A stretch of DNA of 64,000 nucleotides, taken from assembly GCA_026419805.1 (NCBI GenBank), contig JAOSLS010000056.1:54835-118834 (forward strand), given 5' to 3'. This document shows, in pieces, positions 55,066 through 64,000 of the stretch; within the stretch, counting starts at the first letter, position 1; each line of letters starts with the position of its first letter. Both the position numbers and the translations under genes were made by a program. Below the pieces are notes generated by a model. The model was not told where the DNA came from. It was given only the letters and a program-made list of their open reading frames with translations, and searched no databases. The DNA comes from Ceratocystis colombiana. Lineage: Eukaryota > Ascomycota > Sordariomycetes > Microascales > Ceratocystidaceae.

Positions 55066-56820
55066 CTATCTCCTGCCTAGCTGCCACCGCGCAATCTCGT
55101 CCTGGATTTGATCCCACGTCGGCGCCTTGCCACCGCCAAAGCGGAACTCGCCCGCCTCCTGCAGCACGACAGTGGGCGCGCCCGAGCTGGTGCCAGAGTT
55201 CTGCACGGTGCCGCTGAAGACGGTAGCCGCCACGCGGCGCAGATCGTCAACGGTCAGGCGGTCGATAGCGGCACACATCTCAGCCACAGGAATCTTGCGC
55301 CCATGGATTTGCACCTGTCTGCCGAGGTCTTCAAGCTCGACCATGCGGCTCTCAAGGTTCATGAGCAGGCTGCTACGCAGCTGATTCTTTGCGCGGTTGA
55401 CCTCGGGTGCCGTCAGCGCCGAGTAGCCCGTGGCCGAGGTTAGGCCCCGGAGCTCGCGGCACATGACTTGCAACATGTGCAGAGTTCGGTTGGGTACACA
55501 GCTAGCGCTGATGCCGAACAGCCCCGTGTCGGTGTAGGTATGGTTGAAGGCAACACACGATTCAACCCAGGCGTGCTGGTTGAGCACGTGTGTGTATAGT
55601 CGTGAGTACATGCCTTTTCCGGGGCCGCCAGCTGAGAACGACCCACCGCCACCCAGCAAGAACTGTAGTGTGGCTAGGGCATAGATATCCGGCGACGACA
55701 CAGGCAAGCCCTCAAAGGCTAAGTGGATGTGCGTGTATGTGGGCATGTTGGGGTTTGGGTTGGGTGGTTGCGGCGGCAGGCTAAGGAAGCCGCCGGTATA
55801 ATGGGCATGCTTGGGAGCTGGCGGCTCAGCCTTGAGCAGGTCGGGACTAGGTGGGGGCGTGGGCAGACCAGAGGAGCCGGACAGGGTTTTGAGGAAAGGC
55901 ACTTTGGATAAAATGTTTGGCGGCGAGGCCTCAGCGGCCTGTGCCTCTTGCTGAAAGGCGGCTACAGCCTCAGCCTCGACATCCTTGGCGTCCATGGAGC
56001 CAAAGTGCTTTTCGGCCAGACGCAGGGCCTCGTCGTGCTCAACACCGGCAAAGGCCAGCACGACTCTGTCAGGGGTGTAGAAACGACGGCGGTACTCGCG
56101 AATAGTGGCCGGGGTGATATCATCGAGGCGCTCACGAGGACACAAAAGCGGGTTGCCGAGGGTGTTGTCCTTGAAGGCTGCGGTATGCACAAGTTCCGGC
56201 AGTATCATCTCCGGCTTGGCCCAGATTTCCTGCAACTCGTAGCGGGCGGTCTCAAGCTGTTCCGAGACTTCCTGGGCGGTGATTTTTGGGGCTAGTACGG
56301 TCTCCGCCAGCAGAGCAGTGGCATCGTCGACGGCATTGTTGAAGGTCATGGCCTGATACATCATGGCCTCGCGTGATGAGGCGCAGTGGATGTTGCCGCC
56401 CAGCGTCTCAACCTGTGCCAACATCTCATCAGCAGAGCGTGTGGCAGTCGACTTGAAGGCGAGGCGGTCCATGATGTGGCTTACACCACGTAGCGCGGGC
56501 ATCTCATAGCGCGAGCCAGCGTCTATGTATACGCCAATTCCTGAGAACGGGCCGGGAACCGGCTCGGAGGTGACGCGCAGGCCATTAGGGAGCTTAGTGA
56601 TGGATGACGGTGGTGGGGCCTATAGCAGGAACGAGTGGAGCAGGTAAGCAGGAAGGACAATAGGCAGCGAGGCGGCAAGGCATAAGAAACATACAGATGA
56701 CGAGGAGGGCGTAGCCAGGCCCCGGTGCAAGGCTGAAACAGATGACGATTTTGCTAAGCCGAAGCCGAGCCGAGAAACTGTTGACGGGCGGAGGCCCGAG
56801 TGGAGCGAGGACCGGAGCAT
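55066..56820 (-). CDS. MAS2: Mitochondrial processing peptidase alpha subunit
   Basis: Alpha subunit of the matrix peptidase that removes presequences from imported proteins; it binds the substrate while the beta subunit carries the zinc site. Exons 56695-56820 and 55066-56619 (intron 75 nt) encode 559 residues. The first 42 residues form an Arg/Ser-rich mitochondrial presequence (MLRSSLHSGLRPSTVSRLG). The M16 fold begins ITKLPNGLRVTSEP. As expected for alpha, the zinc-binding HxxEH motif is absent at the corresponding site (LAFKSTATRSADEML). The glycine-rich loop LLGGGGSFSAGGPGKGMYSR, specific for the alpha subunit, is at about residues 355-375. A Pro-rich linker separates the two halves. 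Confidence 0.95.
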
Positions 56821-58101
56821 ATCGAAGCAAGCGCAGGCTAAGAATACCAGCAAAGGAGGCGAGAGATCAGAGAGAAGGCGCAGGCGTCACAACACCGAAG
56901 AAAAGACAAAAGAAAAGAAAAAAAACTCTGTTGTCAATCAACAGATTCAAGCCAAGTCAAGGAAGAGCACTAATAAAATGGCCGCAAAAATATCCCCGTT
57001 AACCCCCTGCAAAAAAAAAAGGAAAATTAACAAATAGCCAGGAAGAAACTACCGCAGAAATACAGTAGGTAAGGCAAATTTAGGCCCAGATAATGGAGAA
57101 ATCAGATTGCGAGGTAGAAGCTTAAGACCTTGGAAGCCCACACAACCACGATGATCCCAAGAAGAAACAGAGAAAAGGTGTGGAAAACAGTGGGGCTCCA
57201 CGATTTTCTTATCAGGCCAATAGTCAAGGCTACCGATAAGCCTTGTGTCTACTGGAAATATCTGGGAGTGCACTATCATCAACAGCAAGATTAATTAACT
57301 ATGCATTTCATGTATTGATATAATATATTCACATGCTGTAATGTTGTGCGAACAAGCAGTTGACTCCAGCCCTTCGCTTCTCTTGCAACTTGTGCATGCA
57401 GCCACAAGGCCTGACACACGTCAAGCCACCGGAAACAGAAACACAGACAAACGTCCGGGTGCGTGCAACGATAACAGAAAGAGCCTAGACAATAGAGACA
57501 ACAGGAAGACGAAATCAAGCACCAAGAAAATAGGGATAGGAACAAGACAAGTAAAAACTCAAATGAATCAGTACACCAAAAAAAGGGAAGAAAAGAAAAA
57601 AAAAAAAAAAAAAAGACAGACAAATCGCCAACAAAAATAGACAAGAGCCCCGAAAACAAAAGCAGAAAAGAAACGAAAACTCCCCCATCCGGATCCAACG
57701 CCGTAGATACAAGAACAGAGCCTCAACCGGCCGCTGCACTGCTGCTCTCTCTTTTTCTCCATTCTTCTCTCATCCTAATAAGGAGGTCCACAGAGAAAGT
57801 AAGAAACAATGCTAGAAAAAGGCATGCAAGAAAAGAAAGAGAAAAGAAACATAAGGGAAGGACAGATATATGGGCGGAAAGAAAAGAGAAAATAATCAAA
57901 CGAATGTAAAGCTCCCGCTACGGGATACTGGAGTGCAGGATAAGCGGAAAAAAAAAAAAAAGAGACACATAACAAAGAGGGGAAAAGAAGTTGATGAATA
58001 GTGTTTGTACAGGAGGCAGTATCTATGCAAGAGGTTGCATTACACACACCTGTCAAAGAGATTAGTCTTACTGCTTTTCTTTCTTCCCTCACAGCGCGTC
58101 T
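56821..58101. other. Intergenic sequence between MPP-alpha and DMA1
   Basis: Contains the upstream region of MPP-alpha and the 3' UTR of the FHA-RING gene. There are A-rich runs (57596-57614 and 57949-57962) but no recognisable gene. Confidence 0.4.
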
Positions 58102-60480
58102 TTACGACACCTCCATCGGACCGGACCCGGAGTCCGACATAGCCGACGTTAAAGGTGTAAGACCATGGCTTGCATCCAACGCTTGGCCATCAAACACCCA
58201 CGGGCCAGCGTGGTTGCGCGGTGTCAATACTTGGTCTTGGCCAGTCTGGCTGCCAGGCGACGGAGTTCTCGGACTAGGAATGGGGACCCCAGCTGAGGCG
58301 ATGGAAGCAGGAGCACTAGCGGGAACATCAGAAAGAGCGGGTGTAGCGGCGCTGGAAAGCTGGGCTTCTCCCTGTTCTTCTTGTATCTCGGCTAGCTGCT
58401 GTTCGTCTATATTTAGGGACTGCAAAGCACCTGCAGGCAACACCATTGTGACATCACCATTAGCGTCAGTGGCAGCAGCGGGTGCCTGCAATATTCTGTC
58501 ATCTGCAGCTGCAATGGCAACAGTGGCGCTGGCAGTAGCGGCAGCGGCAGCGGCAAGCGTAGAAATAGGGATGGTAACGGCGGCATCAAGATTGGATGAG
58601 CTGGCACCATCCAGTTGAGCGCCAACAGCGGCCACGGGGGCGACACCAGTAGGGGCTGTGGACATAGTGGTCTCGTCGGCTGCAGCAGGAGCATCATCAA
58701 CCATTTCCCAGCCTTCGGGCTCCTCGGGCTCGGCCTCAAGATCAGTGGTAGCTCTACAGTTAGGGCAGTGGAAGAGCGGATATGAGGGGCCATCAAGGAG
58801 GGCTTTGATGCACTTGAAATGCCAAGTGTGAGAGCATGGAGCGACAAAAAGAGTTTGGCATGGCTGTGAGAGGGGCTGTTGTTAGCTGAGGGAAAAGAAC
58901 GGAGGTTGTGGAATATCGATAGACGGCAAGAAAGAAATAAGAAAAGGCGACTCACAGCAATGCGGCTCAGGCAAATAGTGCAGTCCTGTGAATTGGACGA
59001 AGCATTCGGCTTGGCCAAATTACGGATGCGCTCATGGGCAGAAGTGCTGTGCACGAGACAGTCAGTTAATATGCAGCATAGACGGGGGGGGAGAAGTTGC
59101 ATCTAAAAGAGCATAAACTTACTTGAACGGATTTGCAGAGTTTTGCCACCCGCGATTCACCTCAACACGCATCTTGACGCACCGGAACATGGTTTCTTCT
59201 CCACCGCGGAAATCTATGCCCAGCTGGATGATATCGCCATCCTTAACGCGCCATGGCTTCGACTCCTGGCCTGGCGGACTCAGGCGGACGTGGTTGAGGA
59301 AGGTGCCGGACGAGCTCTTGACGTCCTTTATGTACCACTTGCCCTCATCGCACCAAAACTCGCAGTGGCGACGACTGACGACTTTGCTCTTGAAGCCAAT
59401 AGGCGCAGCACTAGGCACGTTGCTGGGTACAGCGCGACCATTTTCGCGTTCGCTGTGGCGGCCAACCCTGAGAACTTCATTTCCAGTGGGAAGCTTGCGC
59501 AGAACAGTGGAAAACTCTAGTGATTGACGGGTCGAGCGAGGGTCGGTGTAGGCAGTCAAGCGGATTGAGTAATGCGACGAGGGAGAAGCATCGGTAGAAG
59601 AGCCAGGGGCAGCAGTAGCGGGAGCAGGAGCGGTATCGTTAGCGGCTGCAGAGACAGCAGCAGCGGCCGGCTCAGGGATAGACTCCATTGCGGCGACGGA
59701 AGCGCTAGGCGAAGGGTTTGCCGAGACAAAAATGGGACTTTCAACGTCGGACTCGACAACGCTTTGCAGGGCAGGGCCAGAAGACGTGGACGGGACAGAG
59801 ACAACACGAGATAGGAGATGGATGGTGCCTGGTGTGGAGACAGCAGGAGTAGCAGCAGCAGTGGCAGGAGAAACAGAAGTGGCTGTTGTGACACCGCTGG
59901 TAGAGGAATTTTCTGTGTGATCAGGACGCTGTTGTTGTTGTTGTTGTTGTTGTTGTTGCACGGAAGTAGCGTTGGTAATAGTAGTACTAGAAGCAGTGTT
60001 GGCGGCAATAGAACCGTGCAAAGGATTGCTTATAGATCGCGAAATGCGGTGCGAAGCAGATAAAGACGAGGCCGAAGGCGAAAGCAACGCAGCCGATGCA
60101 GATGTGGGCGAGTGTGGATGTGATGGGCTAAGGTGGGACGATGACGACAGATCGATGGTAGTAGCAGAAGCAGGAGGAGTAGGAACAGCAGTAGCAGTGT
60201 TGGGTGCGGCAGGGATAGTGGCGGAAGATGTGGCGGGAGATGTGGCGGCAGCGTGTCTGTTGGCAAGGGAAGGGTTATTGCCGTGATTCGTAAAGGCTGT
60301 GTTGGATGACGACGAAGAGGCGGTATTATTGTCACGGCCTGTCAGATGATGGGCGTAGTTTTTCAAATACGACAAACTTCTGAGGCGAGAGCCACGGCTT
60401 GTTGATGTTGTAGGCGAAGTGGCGGGCGATGATCGAGTGGGACTTAGGACGTGCCCAGAGACAACAGGAGGGCTGAACAT
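58102..60480 (-). CDS. DMA1: Dma1-like FHA-RING E3 ubiquitin ligase
   Basis: FHA-RING ubiquitin ligases of the Dma/CHFR group bind phosphothreonine partners and act at the spindle checkpoint and septin ring. Exons 59123-60480, 58956-59046 and 58102-58863 (introns 76 and 92 nt), 736 residues. The first 300 residues are Ser/Thr/Ala-rich with a run of ten Gln (about 175-184). The FHA domain at about 300-450 includes VLRVGRHSERE, SKVVSRRHCEFW, SSSGTFLNH and DGDIIQLG, with the R, S and H of the phosphopeptide site. The RING-H2 at about 472-520 reads DCTICLSRIAPCQTLF, APCSHTWHFKC, then HCPNCR. The acceptor at 58864 is fixed by the RING motif. An Ala-rich tail of about 200 residues follows the RING, longer than in yeast Dma1. 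Confidence 0.95.
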
Positions 60481-60488
60481 AGTGAGAA

Positions 60489-60504
60489 GGGGGGGGGGGG
60501 GGGG
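60489..60504. repeat. Run of 16 G next to the DMA1 start
   Basis: On the coding (minus) strand it is 16 C residues ending 8 nt before the ATG, preceded by a T/C-rich leader. The exact length may be uncertain in any sequence read through it. Confidence 0.7.
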
Positions 60505-63500
60505 AAAAAAGGAAGAAAAAAAAAGAGAAGGAAGAGAGAGAAAGGGAGAAAATCGTATCTGCAAGGGATAGAAACAAAGGGAAACAGAGGGAATATTGAT
60601 TGGAGGAGAGGGACAGCAAGCAGACAGGCAACAAAGTAGCAAGTAGACAAGCAGGAAAGAGCAGATAGAGGGGAGGCAAGTACAGGTAGAATTTTCCCTT
60701 TTTACAAGCAGGTACGCCCCAATGCAGCAGAGACAGAGAGGCTACAGGCAGCCAATCAGGCAGGCAAGTAGAAACAAAGCAAAGAAAGAGTTATAGAAAC
60801 GGGTAGTTGCTTGGAGATCAAGCCAATACGCCTTCTCTAAATTGGCTTCTATGGGCCTTGCTGTTGCTGGCTTTAACGTTCGAGAAGACGGGACGATGAA
60901 CGGGCAGTTGCAGAATAGGAGAAGACGTGTGTGTGGCAGCCCGTTTCTGGATACTGCCTGCTGAGTAATAAAATCAAGACGATATAGATATAAGGGTGAT
61001 GTAATATTCGGTTTTGCTGCAATATCAGGCGATAGGGACGAGTCAATTGTTGTTATGGCCGTGTTGAGCAATACTTGGGGTACTTATACAAGCTTCGCAG
61101 TTTATGTACAGCAAATATGCAACGAGTTATTCGGGTGCAAAGGGCTTGTTAGTGGCGATATGCAAGGCAACAGAGCAAATCAATCACACATAACACAGGA
61201 TAAGCCGGGCGCAGGGCGGGAGCAGAGAGAGAGAAGGAAAAAAAGGGAAAAAAAAAAAAGAAAAAAAAAAGGCAAGAAATAGGGAACTATGTGTGTGAGG
61301 TGGGCCAGATCACAAGAAGGCCAATGTTGAGACGAAAATGAGGAGGGAAAAACAGAGAAGCAGGAGATCAAACGTGTAGCCAAAAATGGGTGGGCATTGG
61401 TGTCATACATAAAAGAACAAGACCAAAGCCAGAGGACAGAGCAAGAGAAGGAAGAAAAGGGATAAAAAGAAGAGACAAAAAAGAGAGCAGAAAAACCAGC
61501 GCGACTTTTGCAAAAGTTGAGGCGAGAAGAAAAAGAAGGAAAATAAATCAAAACGATCAATTCAGGAATTAAACGAACTAGCAGAACTACTGCTACTGTC
61601 TGATATCATCCATCATCCGTCCCCAAACACCTTGACGAAAAAGCCCATGCCACAAGCTGTCTCTTTAAGTCTGCTTGAATTCTTTTTGCCCAAAGAAGGA
61701 GAGGGACGTTCTGGATACACACACACACACACACACACGCGCGCATATGTCTGTGGCATAACCCCATATCATATCAATAAACACACCCTTCTCCATCCGT
61801 CTCTCTTGTCAAAAGGGTCAAAGCCAAGCAAGCGAACGGAAAACAAGACAAACGGCCAAAACGGAAGGGCGAAAGGCTCTGGCCTGGCCTGGCCTGGCCT
61901 GGTCTGCTCTGGTCTGCTCTGGTCTGCTCTGGTCTGCTCTGCTCTGCTCTGGTCTGCTCTGCTCTGGTCTGCTCTGGTCTGCTCTGCCCTTCCTAGGCTG
62001 AAAGGGTCAAAGCCAAACCAAACAAAAAGCAGCCAGCCAGCCAGGTCGGGTCGGGTCAAGTCACCGCAAGTACGTGTAAGCCTGCCTGCCAGCCACTAGC
62101 CACTACAACTCTACTTCTCCACCACTTGTGTGGACTGGATGCCCCCTTCGGCGATGTCCTAAGGCTTTCCCATTCTTTAGGTGCTAATGCTACCTACTAC
62201 CTCTCCAGAACAAGTCCCAAGTCGGCCTAACCCTGTGTCTCTCCTTTGACTTTTTTTTTTTTTTTCTCTCGCCCTTTCTGAAACCAACTAGAACAAAGCT
62301 AAGGAAGGCAGCGAAGAATGAGTAGAAGACAAAATAAAAATAAAAAGGGACTCACTCTAGGGGCAAACACTAGACAATGGAATATTGAAGCGGCTCTGAG
62401 GATGAAGGCCCTCGTGACCTTGCTGGCCTTCTTCCTTCCTGTTTTCGTCGTTCCCTCTCCTTTGACCATATTCTTAGCTTTAGGTCAAAGTCTTATGCTC
62501 CGTGCATCACTCCCTCTCTTTCTCTCTCTCTCAATCTCCCCTTTTTTGGAAAATAATACGACATTTACACCCACTTACACCCACTCGCACCCACCTGCAC
62601 CCACTTGCCGGCCAGTATCACTGGTACTTCACCCTCTCCCGCGGACTCAAGGGTCCGAGTTGCTGCAGGCAGCCAGAGAAAACAAGTCAAGAGATAGGCT
62701 GAGACAACTCTAATAATATGGCTTATATAAGTAGCAGGCAGAGCGAGCGGGCTGCACTGTTCACCCAAATGTAAACAACACACTAGGAGGGGAGGCCGCG
62801 TTCTCCAAAATCGAGCCAAGCGTCTCCAAAAAAGAACGAATCCCAGCCACTTGACTTCTGCTTTCCTAGCCCCTCCCTCCCTGTCCTAATGTCTTGACTG
62901 GCTTGAACTCCACCATTGACAGCTCGAGCCGCAGGCTCCCAGAGCAAGGAGGGGAAGTGTATGAAGATTGATGTATTAGGGTTAATACTTGTAAACCCTG
63001 GAGCTACCTCGTGGTCTCTTGACTTGGACGTCGCCGTCTTCTCTTGCGGTGCGAAGAAGCTCACGCTCTGGACAACCATGGGGAACAAAGATTAGAAAAA
63101 AAAGATCACGTTGCCTTGTCTCATTCAGCCTCCCGCGCGCATTTGCTATCGCCTTCTGCATATGACACGCCATTGTTGTTTGTTGTTTGGTGCAGACCCG
63201 CATACATGTGCATATGTACTTGTACTTCTACATGCAGTTGCATGTGCTTGCATATGCTGTAGAGGTACCTGGGCATGTTCGACAGGCAGACAAATAGCCA
63301 GGCAGAAGACAATGAAACTCTAGACACTGGCCTCAGCTTGCTTTGTAGCTTATTTGCCAGTTGTCTTGCCTTGTCTGTCCTGTCTGGCTGGCCCTGTCTT
63401 CTCTGCGTTTTGTGTGTATGCCTCTCCCTCATGCACGCATCTGCCTTCTTGTCTGCATCTTGCATCTTGCGACTGCACATGCAGCATGCAGCATGCACAT

Positions 63501-63886
63501 GCAGCCGCAACTGTACCCCGGCCTCCAAGCCAACCTGCAACCAGAGAATCCGTCAAGCCTCTGTATGCTGTACTGTACATACGCATGTCCTTTTTCACGT
63601 ATGAGCACCATGGGAACTTGTCAAAAAAAGCTAAACTCTATTAGGCGCCTTCGTCCCAATCCATGGCTGGCTCTTCTGCCTCCGTATTTCTTTTTGTCTT
63701 TTTCATGTCTTCCCTGCCTTCGCGCTGGCCGGAGCCGCTTCTAACGTCAGCACTGGAATGTTAGAGATCTCCTTTCCCTCCCCTTTTACGGGGTCTTTCT
63801 TTTCCAGAACGTCTCCCTGCTTTTGCCTTTTTCCGGCCCTAACCCCGCCTTATCGTTAGTGGTGTTTCTTTAGCTGCTTTTTTGTT
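60505..63886. other. Gene-free right end with simple repeats
   Basis: The left part is the pyrimidine-rich (minus-strand) leader and promoter of DMA1. A short signal-peptide-like frame at 62402-62713 cannot be supported. Other contents: an AC/CA run around 61719-61738, the minisatellite at 61876-61988, a 10-bp tandem repeat at 62566-62605 (ACACCCACTT-like, four units) and ATGCAGC repeats near 63475-63505. Confidence 0.4.
61876..61988. repeat. CTGGC/CTGGT-CTGCT minisatellite
   Basis: About 110 bp built from pentamers: first CTGGC units, then alternating CTGGT and CTGCT. It is flanked by the 16-bp direct repeat AAAGGGTCAAAGCCAA at 61812-61827 and 62001-62016. Confidence 0.82.

Positions 63887-64000
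<114 letters not shown>

Noticed and set aside
57515..57762. Minus-strand frames rich in Phe
   Set aside because: They arise from translating an A-rich run (poly-Phe on the other strand), not a membrane protein.
62402..62713. Frame beginning with a signal-peptide-like stretch (MKALVTLLAFF)
   Set aside because: After the hydrophobic start the sequence is low-complexity from a CT-rich region and tandem repeats, with no cysteine pattern or promoter. Probably chance.

Overview
This is a nuclear chromosome segment from a filamentous ascomycete (Pezizomycotina). The evidence is GT-AG introns of about 55-250 nt with CTAAC-like branch points, pyrimidine-rich leaders, eukaryotic tRNA genes of which three of five carry introns, and single-copy fungal proteins: HP1, Zn2Cys6 factor, Dot1, Atg16, Vps16, Rrp5, MPP-alpha and Dma1. 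The species cannot be fixed from the sequence alone.

Layout. At the left edge is a five-exon HP1/Swi6-type heterochromatin gene (242-1570). From about 1.6 to 32 kb lies a gene-poor accessory region. It holds retroelement debris (LINE 3' ends with RNase H remnants and a roughly 155-bp SINE family), two decayed Fot/pogo-type DNA transposons (9.7-12.3 kb), four tRNA genes (Leu, Phe, Ser, Lys), two small secreted-protein genes (7206-7406 and 13194-13835), a tiny membrane protein (18763-18945) and a Zn2Cys6 regulator (22795-24717). From about 33 to 60.5 kb is a conserved gene block: ribokinase, DOT1, ATG16 and VPS16 (divergent), tRNA-Met, RRP5, a hydrolase-like protein, MPP-alpha and a Dma1-like FHA-RING ubiquitin ligase. 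The right end (60.5-64 kb) has no recognisable gene, several simple repeats, and ends in more than 100 T residues.

The conserved genes serve general functions: heterochromatin (HP1), H3K79 methylation (DOT1), autophagy (ATG16), endosome-vacuole tethering (VPS16), ribosome assembly (RRP5), mitochondrial presequence cleavage (MPP-alpha) and mitotic checkpoint or septin control (DMA1). They form no operon-like pathway.

The most unusual signal is in the retroelements. SINE and LINE copies share a 3'-terminal motif close to GTAGACGTTAAATA, which suggests that the SINE borrows the LINE machinery. Retroelement copies sit about 57-260 bp from each of the four tRNA genes in the accessory region, mostly upstream, on the opposite strand, with the element 5' end facing the tRNA. 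A 48-bp SINE tail fragment is still bracketed by a 17-bp target-site duplication. Repeat copies differ from one another largely by transitions, as expected from repeat-induced point mutation.
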